DNA from: Candidatus Dormiibacterota bacterium
GTDB taxonomy: Bacteria > Chloroflexota > Dormibacteria > Dormibacterales > Dormibacteraceae
NCBI GenBank assembly: GCA_003151935.1
Contig: PLYZ01000060.1
Span: 1-64,000 of the forward strand
Reading direction: 5' to 3'
DNA: 64,000 nucleotides
The notes beneath the pieces are model-generated. The model worked only from the letters and a program-made list of their open reading frames with translations, had not been told where the DNA came from and made no database searches. Both the position numbers and the translations under genes were made by a program. Shown piece after piece: positions 36,562 to 44,590 of this stretch (positions are counted from its first letter, which is position 1; every line of letters starts with the position of its first letter).

Positions 36562-38244
36562 GTGTTTTTCCGGCAAGCCGCGAGATTCGGAGATCGCCCG
36601 CTCATCCACCATAGGCGTGACAACGCCTGGCAGATCGAGACCTGGGCGGACATGCGGCGTGATGTCCTGGCGGTGGCGTCCGGACTGATCGAATCGGGCG
36701 TGCAGGCGGGCGATCACGTGATCCTGATGTCTGAGAACCGCCTGGAGTGGCTCTACTGCGACCTGGCGATCCAGGCCACCGGCGCGATCACGGTACCGAT
36801 CTATCCCAACGTGAGCGATGACATCGCGCAGAGGATCGCGGTCGACTGCCAGGCGGTCATGGCCATCGTCTCGGAGACGACCAAGGACGCGATGGCCGGG
36901 ATTCGGGGTCAGCTTCGCGAGCTTGCGCTCATGGACGGTGAGGTGGCGAAGTGGGTCGCGCAGCCGGCCACCAGGCGGGCGGAGATCGGCTCGCGGCTGG
37001 CCGGGATTCACCCAGACGACGTCTGCACCGTCGTCTATACGTCGGGGACCACAGGAGATCCCAAGGGTGCCGAGCTCGCCCACCGCAACCTGGTCGACAC
37101 TTGCCGGGCGGTCTTGAAGGTGCACCCGCTCAGCGAGAACGATTCGACGCTCTCTTTTCTGCCCTATGCGCACGTTTTCGAACGCATCAACTGCATCTTC
37201 ACCGGCCTGATGTTCGGCGGCGAGGCCTGGATCTCTCGCGGAGCCGACCACCTGGCCGAAGAGCTCGCCGAGGTGCAGCCGACCATCATGTGCAGCGTTC
37301 CGCGCATGTACGAAAAGATGTATGCGGCGGTGATGGCCGCCGTGCGCGAGGCGAGCGCGCCCCGCCAGGCTCTCTTCCGCTGGGCCATCCGCACCGGCAC
37401 GAGATATGCGCATGAAGCGACCAGGGGTCCGCTGCTTTCGGCGGAGCACGCGCTGGCCGACAGGCTCGTGCTGGCGCCGCTCCGCCGGCGCCTGACCGGC
37501 GGCAAGCTGCGCTTCTTCATAAGCGGCGGAGCCGATCTCGCACAGGAGATCGAGGAGTTCTTCTGGGCGATCGGCGTGCCGATCCTCAATGGCTGGGGTA
37601 TGACCGAGACCTCGTCCGGGGCCTGCTCGAACACCCTCCACGAGCACCGTTTCTTGACCGTCGGCAAACCGTTCCCGGGCGTCGAGCTCAGGATTGCCGA
37701 GGACAGCGAGATCCTGGTCAAGAGCCCCGGCAACATGCTGGGGTACCACAACAATCCTGCGGCGACCGCCGAGATGCTGAAAGACGGTTGGATCTACTCC
37801 GGGGACATCGGGGAGATCGACGCCGACGGCTTTCTCAAGATCACCGACCGCAAGAAGTCGATGTTCAAGACCGCCGGCGGCAAGTACATCGCACCGCTTC
37901 AGCTGGAGTTTGCCCTCAAGCGGGATCCTCTAATCACGCGTGCGGTGGTGGTCGGCGAGGGCCGACCCTACGTGACGGCGCTGATCGTGCCCGACCGCGT
38001 GGCGGCAGCGAAACAAGGCCTGGATGAAGCGGGCATCAAAGCACGGATTCAGAAGACCGTCGACGAGGTCAACGCGGGCCTCGGCAACTGGGAGACCATC
38101 AAGTACTTCACCCTCTTGGCGGAGGACTTCACCGAGCAGAGGGGGGAGCTGTCGTTGAAGCTCGACGTCAAGCGGAAAGTGGTGGCCCAGCGCTACCAGG
38201 AGCAGATCGACTCGATGTACGCGGGGAAGACCAAGCCCGCGTAG
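36562..38244 (+). CDS. AMP-dependent synthetase (long-chain acyl-CoA ligase)
   Basis: VYTSGTTGDPKGAELAHRN; NGWGMTETSSGAC; YSGDIGEIDADGFLKITDRKK. Confidence 0.92.
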   Translation: MFFRQAARFGDRPLIHHRRDNAWQIETWADMRRDVLAVASGLIESGVQAGDHVILMSENRLEWLYCDLAIQATGAITVPIYPNVSDDIAQRIAVDCQAVMAIVSETTKDAMAGIRGQLRELALMDGEVAKWVAQPATRRAEIGSRLAGIHPDDVCTVVYTSGTTGDPKGAELAHRNLVDTCRAVLKVHPLSENDSTLSFLPYAHVFERINCIFTGLMFGGEAWISRGADHLAEELAEVQPTIMCSVPRMYEKMYAAVMAAVREASAPRQALFRWAIRTGTRYAHEATRGPLLSAEHALADRLVLAPLRRRLTGGKLRFFISGGADLAQEIEEFFWAIGVPILNGWGMTETSSGACSNTLHEHRFLTVGKPFPGVELRIAEDSEILVKSPGNMLGYHNNPAATAEMLKDGWIYSGDIGEIDADGFLKITDRKKSMFKTAGGKYIAPLQLEFALKRDPLITRAVVVGEGRPYVTALIVPDRVAAAKQGLDEAGIKARIQKTVDEVNAGLGNWETIKYFTLLAEDFTEQRGELSLKLDVKRKVVAQRYQEQIDSMYAGKTKPA

Positions 38245-38254
38245 ATTTGCTTCC

Positions 38255-38617
38255 ATGGCCGGTCCAACCGACATGTCGGAGCTTCACCTGGCGCTCGATC
38301 GGCTGCGGCCGCAGCTATGCCACTGCGGGCTGAAGGGCGAGTGCCTGGGCTGCAAGGGCCTCGAGATGGTTCGGGCGCAGGCCGAGGCCGTGGTGGCGGC
38401 GGCGAGCCAGCCGATCCTGATCCAGGTCGCCCAGGAATCTTCGATGAAGGACATGACCACCCGCTTCCAGGCCATGTCCGAGCGCCTGATGGCGGACCCT
38501 GACATCCGCCGCTCGGCCGAGCAGATGCAGGAGCGCTTGATGGCCGACCCGGAGACGCGACAGCTGCTCGAGGAGCTGATGCGCCGCCTCGGCACCCCGC
38601 CCGAGGAATCGAGCTAA
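38255..38617 (+). CDS. small Cys4-motif protein with tandem RLMADP repeat
   Basis: LCHCGLKGECLGCKG; ERLMADPDIRRSAEQMQERLMADPETRQLLEELM. Confidence 0.5.
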   Translation: MAGPTDMSELHLALDRLRPQLCHCGLKGECLGCKGLEMVRAQAEAVVAAASQPILIQVAQESSMKDMTTRFQAMSERLMADPDIRRSAEQMQERLMADPETRQLLEELMRRLGTPPEESS

Positions 38618-39810
38618 GACCGGCCGCGCGAGCGATGCACGATCGACGCATCCTCTGCGCCTAGCGCGTCCTCCTCTTCCACGTCGATCAGGCGTGGCTG
38701 GAACAGGCGCTGCGCAATCAGGGTCGGGACGACCGCGGACAGGATCACGACCGTCAAGAGCTGCGAGTACTGAGCGCGATTGATGAGGCCGTGGTTGAGG
38801 CCGTAGAGCGCCGAGATGGAGCCGAAAGTCAGGCCGGTGGCCATCAACAGAGTGACGTAGTTGCGGTCACGCCGCCCGACGCCAAAGGCCGCCGCCGTCG
38901 GCCACACGCCCAGCAGCTTGGACGCCATCTTCGTCAGGAACAGGAGGCCGATTCCTCCGGCACCCCCAACGAGGGCCGGCAACGAAATCAGAAGGCCGGC
39001 TCGAAGAAAGAAGAAAGGCGTGAGCAGTGCGAACGCGATTGACCGCATGCGGTCCATGAGCACGCGATCACCCAGGAAGACGCCGGCGCACGCCAGGCCG
39101 ATGAGGTAGGCGGGCAACACAGCTTCACTGCCGGCTGCGCTGGCAAGCCCGCCGAGCCCGAGGAGAACAACGAACAGGAACTTGATCTCGGGCTCGCTCA
39201 CTCGGTGGCCCAGGAATTTCGTCACAAGCTTCAGGGAAGGAGAGACGGCGACGATTGCGATCGCCGTCGCCGCGGCGAAGGCGACGAGAAGCAGGCTGAA
39301 CCCGGCGAAAAGTGCGCCAAGGGCCAGCACAGTTCCCAGGTCGGTTACGAAGCAGGCGGCAAGGATGAGCTTGCCAAGCTCCTGCCGGTTGAGGCCGGTC
39401 TCGACCATCACCGCGTAGACCACCGCCACAGACGTGGTGCTGAGCGCCACCCCGGCGATCTCGGCGGCATGGAGGTTCCAATCGAGCGCGAAATAGGCGA
39501 CCGCAAACGCCGCGGCAAACGGCAGCATGAACGAGACGAAACCGATCGCCAGACTCGCCTTCCAGTGCCGGCGGAGCGACACCGGGTCGATTTCGGCCCC
39601 AGCCAGGAAGGTGAGCGTGATCGAGCCGACGCTCGCCAGAAAAGTCGTGAAAGCCGTCTCCTGGACCAGGCCCGATACGCCAGGTACGTTGCCGGCCAGA
39701 ACTCCGACCAGGATCTCTGCGAGGGCGACTGCAATGCCGGCGCGGATGCTGATCAGCGACGCGATCAGCGCAAGCGCCATCCAGACCGCGGCGATCGCGT
39801 AGACGTTCAT
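38614..39810 (-). CDS. cation:proton antiporter (CPA2/KefB-type)
   Basis: 12-TM profile, LAEILVGVLAGN, FLAGAEIDPVSLRRHWKASL, GVALSTTSVAVVYAVMVETGL. Confidence 0.88.
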   Translation of the reverse strand: MNVYAIAAVWMALALIASLISIRAGIAVALAEILVGVLAGNVPGVSGLVQETAFTTFLASVGSITLTFLAGAEIDPVSLRRHWKASLAIGFVSFMLPFAAAFAVAYFALDWNLHAAEIAGVALSTTSVAVVYAVMVETGLNRQELGKLILAACFVTDLGTVLALGALFAGFSLLLVAFAAATAIAIVAVSPSLKLVTKFLGHRVSEPEIKFLFVVLLGLGGLASAAGSEAVLPAYLIGLACAGVFLGDRVLMDRMRSIAFALLTPFFFLRAGLLISLPALVGGAGGIGLLFLTKMASKLLGVWPTAAAFGVGRRDRNYVTLLMATGLTFGSISALYGLNHGLINRAQYSQLLTVVILSAVVPTLIAQRLFQPRLIDVEEEDALGAEDASIVHRSRGRS

Positions 39811-39814
39811 CAGG

Positions 39815-39855
39815 CTTTCTCCTCTGCCAACTGGTCGTGAATTCGTTGGTAGAGG
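39815..39855 (-). promoter_or_regulatory. riboswitch expression platform: anti-SD helix
   Basis: CCTCTACCAAC (39855-39845) can pair with GTTGGCAGAGG (39831-39821), which includes the SD AGAGGAG of the antiporter ORF. Confidence 0.7.
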
Positions 39856-39914
39856 CCATCAGCCGGAGCCTTCGCTCGGGCGGTTCAAGGAGCGAGCCTC
39901 ATCGCGCCCTCAGG
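39845..39914 (-). ncRNA. fluoride riboswitch (crcB motif)
   Basis: Minus RNA: CCUGAGGGCGCGAUGAGGCUCGCUCCUUGAACCGCCCGAGCGAAGGCUCCGGCUGAUGGCCUCUACCAAC; loop AUGAGGCU pairs with GGCCUCU (pseudoknot), conserved AACCGCC...GGCUGAUG...CUCUACC; preceded by TAAGAT -10 (39926-39921). Confidence 0.9.
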
Positions 39915-39948
39915 CGTTCGATCTTAGCGAAAACCAGCGGTCGGGCGG

Positions 39949-40710
39949 CTAGGTCGTCGAGGTTGCCGGGCTCGCCGGGGCGGCCGGCTTGGGCCGGCGC
40001 ATTGGGGTGCTCCAGAACGGGATCGGGCCCGTCTGCAACCTCTGGATGATCGTCTGCTCCTGAGCCGAGTTCAGCTTCTTGTTCGTGACAGCGGTGTCGA
40101 GGAGCGGCTTCAGCTTGGCGATCAGGCCGGTGCGGAACTGCGCTTCGGTGACCGGCGGCTTCTGTGCCGCGGCGACCTGGGACAGCGTCATCCCGCTCGC
40201 GAGGTCGGTCTTGAGCTGGGCGTCGCTGATGGCGAGGGCCGACGCGGCAGCGCTGATCAGCTGCTGCGTGTAAGCGGCGATGGGGGCGGTGGCGGGGCCG
40301 GTGGCGGGCGCCGGCTTCTTGCCGAGATTGCCGGCCAGAGCGCACGGCGTCTGCGTGGCCGCCAGCTTCTGCTTGATCGTGTCCGCCTGGGCCTGCGTGA
40401 TGTCCTTGTTCTTGACCTCGTCGGCCAGCGTCTCGCCGATCGCCTTCTGGATCGCCGAGCTCACCTGGCTCTGGCTCTTGCCCAGGTCGCTCGACAGGTG
40501 TGAGAGGAAGTCATTGCAGACGGCCGACGCGTTCGCCTGGCCGATCGAGGCTGCATCGGCCTGAGCCGGCTGCACGGCGGACGAGCGGAATCCGACGTTC
40601 AGGCCGGCCGCGGAGGCCGTGACCAGGACCGCGGCGCCTGCGACGGCGACGGCACCGACTGCGAAACCGACGACTCTGAGGTGGCGGAGCTTGGCCAGGC
40701 TTGTCATCAC
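39949..40710 (-). CDS. hypothetical secreted/anchored protein
   Basis: N-terminal TM (VVGFAVGAVAVAGAAVLVTASAA), helical DUF-like body, Pro/Ala-rich tail; GTG 40710 preceded by GATAGT-N6. Confidence 0.6.
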   Translation of the reverse strand: MMTSLAKLRHLRVVGFAVGAVAVAGAAVLVTASAAGLNVGFRSSAVQPAQADAASIGQANASAVCNDFLSHLSSDLGKSQSQVSSAIQKAIGETLADEVKNKDITQAQADTIKQKLAATQTPCALAGNLGKKPAPATGPATAPIAAYTQQLISAAASALAISDAQLKTDLASGMTLSQVAAAQKPPVTEAQFRTGLIAKLKPLLDTAVTNKKLNSAQEQTIIQRLQTGPIPFWSTPMRRPKPAAPASPATSTT

Positions 40711-40781
40711 CGCGTAACTATCCCAACCTCGTGCCCGCACGTTCCTCACGCGGGACGTCAAGGTTTTGTAAGGCCCATCCC

Positions 40782-40976
40782 GGGTGTCCCGCCGTACGAG
40801 ACCGAGTCAGATTCGCGGCATCGGCGGCCGGAGCCAAGGAAAGGGTGGCGCAGCTAGGAGCGCACTTGAAGTGCGCGACGACGCGGCGACAGGCCCCTTG
40901 ACGCAGGCTTCAGCGCCAGAGGCGCCCGGCCGCCTAGGCCGCGAAGATGCGAAGGTCCTCGTACGGCGGGACACCC
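40782..40976. repeat. 195-bp element with perfect 19-bp terminal inverted repeats (MITE-like or large structured element)
   Basis: GGGTGTCCCGCCGTACGAG (40782-40800) / CTCGTACGGCGGGACACCC (40958-40976); inner arms TTCGCGGC-ATC-GGCGGCCGG (40812-40831) / CCGGCCGCC-TAG-GCCGCGAA (40926-40945). Confidence 0.85.
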
Positions 40977-40988
40977 TATATTCGCGAC

Positions 40989-42707
40989 ATGGAATCACCG
41001 CCCAGCTCGGGCTGGTCCGGCAAGCACGCGGTCGAGCTCTACGTGCGGACCTACACCACCATGCTGCAAAGCTCGGGCGAGATCAAGGTCGAGTCCCTCG
41101 TGCAGGCGCACCTCGGCATGGGCTCGGTGCTGCACCCGCTGGCCGCCGAGCCCCAGACCGACATGGGCGCCCTGCTCTACGCGGTCCGGCGGCTTCCGGA
41201 GGCGATCAGCCGCTGCCGGCACGTGCTGATGGGCCAGAGCCCCCAGGGCTTCCTTGCGGTCCTCCACGCGGACATCCTCAGCTGGCATAGGGTCAAGGCA
41301 CCCGCCCGGCGGCGTCGCTGGTACCACGACGGCAAGAACACGCTGGCCGTGCTCATCGCCTCCGCTTCCGACATCGACGACCTCATCCCCACACTCGTCG
41401 CCTACCAGATCGAGTGGAACAAGCTGCACCGCGCCCTGCAAGACGTCGAGCTCTCGGACGACCAGGCACGGCAGGCAGCGGGGGCCACCGAGGACGACTG
41501 GCACCGCCTGCACGATGCATGGGGAGACTCCTTCGAATCCAACCTGGCGGCGATCAAGCGCGAGGAGTGCAGGATCTTGCTTCGGCTCATCGGCGGGAGC
41601 CATCTCGGGTACGCGCGAAACGCGAGCCGTTGGTGGCTTCCCATCGCGGCGGCGATGGGCGACATGGGCGCGCGCGACGCGCCGATCTATTTCGTGTCGT
41701 CCAACTCACACAGTCTCGTCAACGTGCTGACGGGGGTCGCGCGCGAGTTCGAGAGCGACATCGTCGACTGGATCGGCACTCACCACCCAGAGCTCGATGA
41801 GGAGCGCCGGAAGCTCGAAGCCGGCCATATCCGCGCGTCACGTCACAACTGGCTCTACTACGGTGCGCGCCAGGTTCTCGACCAGCATCCCGATCGCGAG
41901 CGGATGCGCAGGCGGCGATCCGAGATGGAAGCGGCGAACGGGGTCCGGCACATCGCCGCCAAGGGCACCGGCGTCGACTCCGCGGCCCAGGTCTTCATGC
42001 TTTCCAAGCTCGACCCCGCGGCGATCGATCCGCGCGTGGGCTCGGTCGACGAGAAAAAGCTGCGCGCGTCCGATGCGTGCATCCTCAACGTCGACTATCC
42101 GCTCGGCGAGGCCGCGTATCACATCCTCCGGCAGGTGGCCGAGCAGGCCTCCTGGATGAGGGGCCTCTACGTCCTCGGAAAAGCAGCGACGTTGAACGCG
42201 GACGTGGGCGACGTGATGATCCCGAACGTCGTCCACAACGAGCACTCCGGCAACACCTACTGGCTCGCCAACTGCTTCACCGCGGCCGACGTGCAGCCGA
42301 ACCTCGTCTATGGCTCAGCGCTCGACAACCAGCGGGCGGTGACGGTGCGCGGAACCTTTCTTCAGAACCGCGACTACCTCGACTTCTACTACCACGGCCG
42401 CTACACGGTGGTGGAGATGGAGGCCGGGCCGTACCTCGACGCCTGCTACGAGATCGTCCAGCCCGACCGCTACCCGCTGGGCGAGAGCGTCAACATGGCC
42501 CAGGTCAACTTCGACCTCGGGATCGTCCATTACGCGTCGGACACGCCGTACACGCAGGCGCGCACGCTCGGCGCGCGCGGGCTCAGCTATAGAGGAATGG
42601 ATTCCACCTACGCGTCGGCTATCGCCGTCGCGCGGAGGATCCTGCAGCGTGAGGAGGTATTGCTCCCCGAGGCTCCGCCGCCGCCCCCGACGCAGGCGCA
42701 GCGCTGA
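40989..42707 (+). CDS. DUF6909-like protein with nucleoside phosphorylase-superfamily-like C-terminus
   Basis: GLYVLGKAATLNADVGDVMIPNVVHNEHSGNTYWLANCF; VVEMEAGPYLDACYE; family name recalled, not searched. Confidence 0.6.
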   Translation: MESPPSSGWSGKHAVELYVRTYTTMLQSSGEIKVESLVQAHLGMGSVLHPLAAEPQTDMGALLYAVRRLPEAISRCRHVLMGQSPQGFLAVLHADILSWHRVKAPARRRRWYHDGKNTLAVLIASASDIDDLIPTLVAYQIEWNKLHRALQDVELSDDQARQAAGATEDDWHRLHDAWGDSFESNLAAIKREECRILLRLIGGSHLGYARNASRWWLPIAAAMGDMGARDAPIYFVSSNSHSLVNVLTGVAREFESDIVDWIGTHHPELDEERRKLEAGHIRASRHNWLYYGARQVLDQHPDRERMRRRRSEMEAANGVRHIAAKGTGVDSAAQVFMLSKLDPAAIDPRVGSVDEKKLRASDACILNVDYPLGEAAYHILRQVAEQASWMRGLYVLGKAATLNADVGDVMIPNVVHNEHSGNTYWLANCFTAADVQPNLVYGSALDNQRAVTVRGTFLQNRDYLDFYYHGRYTVVEMEAGPYLDACYEIVQPDRYPLGESVNMAQVNFDLGIVHYASDTPYTQARTLGARGLSYRGMDSTYASAIAVARRILQREEVLLPEAPPPPPTQAQR

Positions 42708-43620
42708 CGAAAAGTCGGTGCTCGTGGGGGTGATTGTGTTCGCCCGCACCGTGGTGGATCTCGCCGCACGGGTGGCAGCTTTCGACCTGGATCGTCGTGT
42801 GGCCGATCGCGAACTTTCCGCAGAGCCTGCTCTCGAGGTCGCGCACGACGTGCTCCGCGTCGCCAAGCGCGCAATCACCCACCACCACATGGCAGCTGAG
42901 CGCCACCTCGTCCGATGAAAGCGCCCATACGTGCAGGTCGTGCATGCTCGTCACCAGCTCCGTGGCGGTGATCTCGCCGGCGACGGCAGCCAGGTCGATC
43001 TCTGCCGGCGTGCCCTCCATCAAGAGGTTGACCGTCTCTCGCACGATCCGCCAAGCGCCGAAGGCGATGAGGACGGCGATGCCCAGCGAGAGCAGGGGGT
43101 CGATGTAGAGCCAGCCGGTGAGCAGGATCACGACCCCAACCACCACCACGCCCACCGACGCGCCGATGTCCCCGACGACGTGAAGCATCGCGGCCCGAAC
43201 GTTGAGACTGTGTGACTGTCCGCGCAGGCCGAACGCCACGAAGGTATTGATGGCGATGCCTACGAGGGCCGCGACGACCACGACCCCGCCCTGGACAGGT
43301 TCCGGATGGGCCAGCCGTCGCACTGCCTCGTACGCGATCGCCAGGACGATCACGATCAGAGTCACGGAGTTGACGAGCGCCGCCAGGATGCTGACCCGGT
43401 GGTAGCCGTAGCTGCGCCGAGCGTCAGCGGGACGGTTGGCCTGCGCCACCGCAAACCAGGCGAGGCCGAGGGCGAAAACGTCGGTCAGGACGTGCCCGGC
43501 GTCCGAAAGCAGGGCCAGGGAGTGCGAGACCAGGCCACCGGCGAGCTCGACCGCCAGCACGACGCAGGTAAGCGCAAGCGCCAGCTTGAGCGCCGATCCG
43601 CGCGATCTCACCTGTTCCAT
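42619..43620 (-). CDS. cation diffusion facilitator (CzcD/ZitB-like)
   Basis: LALLSDAGHVLTDVFALGLAWFA; HVVGDIGASVGVVVVG; His-rich C-terminus HPCGEIHHGAGEHNHPHEH. Confidence 0.9.
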   Translation of the reverse strand: MEQVRSRGSALKLALALTCVVLAVELAGGLVSHSLALLSDAGHVLTDVFALGLAWFAVAQANRPADARRSYGYHRVSILAALVNSVTLIVIVLAIAYEAVRRLAHPEPVQGGVVVVAALVGIAINTFVAFGLRGQSHSLNVRAAMLHVVGDIGASVGVVVVGVVILLTGWLYIDPLLSLGIAVLIAFGAWRIVRETVNLLMEGTPAEIDLAAVAGEITATELVTSMHDLHVWALSSDEVALSCHVVVGDCALGDAEHVVRDLESRLCGKFAIGHTTIQVESCHPCGEIHHGAGEHNHPHEHRLFVSAAPASGAAAEPRGAIPPHAAGSSARRR

Positions 43621-43650
43621 GGATTCACCATACCCAGCCGGTTCAACGTT

Positions 43651-44544
43651 CTACCGCCACCAATCATTGCCCCGCTCCAGGTAGGCCAGGATCATCCCGT
43701 GGCGCAGGCCCTCGTGGCTGATCTGAAGCACCGCCAGGCCGTACCAGTCCAGGAACAGAAGCAGGACCTCGATGCCCGCCCGCATCGCTTTTACCCGGTT
43801 GGTGGGCAGCCCGATCGCTCGGGCCACCTCGCTTGCGCGCCTTCCATCGAGACGGGCCTCGCAGGTCAGCAGGTCGGCGGTGGTCAACACGGATGGCGGG
43901 TTGCGGCGCGTGAGGACCAACGGCAGGCTGGAGGCCGTCCCACCGGTGGCGACCAGCCGCTCGACCTCACCGTCCGGGGCGTGCGTCAGCTCGCGAAGGG
44001 CGGCCTTGCGCATGCGGGCGCGTTCGTCAGGTTTCGGCGGATCGGACAGGTAGGCGCTGGCCAGCACGCCTGAACCGATGAGCAGGGTTGCGGACCGGAC
44101 CATCTCCTTGCCGCGACCGATGGCGACCTCGGTCGATCCGCCGCCGAGGTCGATCATCGCCCACTCGCGCCGCATCGAATGGCGGCTCGCGACGCCCAGG
44201 AAGCTCAACTCCGCCTCCCTGTGCGGCGAGATCACGTGCACCTGGGTGCCGATCGCTTCACCGGCCACCCGCGCGAACTCGGCCCCGTCCCTGGCCCCTC
44301 GGACCGCCTGGGTCGCCCCGCCGATCAGCACGTCGAAGTTGTGGCGGCGGGCCTGGGCTACGACCAGACGCAGCGCACGAATCGCAGCCCTGGCCCCCGC
44401 ACCGATCTCGCCTGTCCTGGCGACCCGCGCTCCAAGCTCGGGCATCTCGACGTAGTGGGCAACGTCCTCGAGCTTCCCTCGCACCACGTCGGCCACCAGC
44501 GCGTGCACTGTGTTGCTGCCGATGTCGACCGCCGCGAGGCGCAT
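43651..44544 (-). CDS. Ppx/GppA-family phosphatase
   Basis: LAAVDIGSNTVHALVADV; MIDLGGGSTEVAIG. Confidence 0.88.
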   Translation of the reverse strand: MRLAAVDIGSNTVHALVADVVRGKLEDVAHYVEMPELGARVARTGEIGAGARAAIRALRLVVAQARRHNFDVLIGGATQAVRGARDGAEFARVAGEAIGTQVHVISPHREAELSFLGVASRHSMRREWAMIDLGGGSTEVAIGRGKEMVRSATLLIGSGVLASAYLSDPPKPDERARMRKAALRELTHAPDGEVERLVATGGTASSLPLVLTRRNPPSVLTTADLLTCEARLDGRRASEVARAIGLPTNRVKAMRAGIEVLLLFLDWYGLAVLQISHEGLRHGMILAYLERGNDWWR

Positions 44545-44590
44545 TGATAGTTCACTCTAGGTGGTCCGAGCGGACCACTAAAATCTGGCC

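Noticed and set aside
40782-40976. Considered SRP RNA, 6S RNA, tmRNA or RNase P RNA
   Set aside because: Lacks the conserved SRP GGAAGC/GCAG loop, tmRNA and RNase P core motifs; perfect 19-bp termini fit a TIR element better
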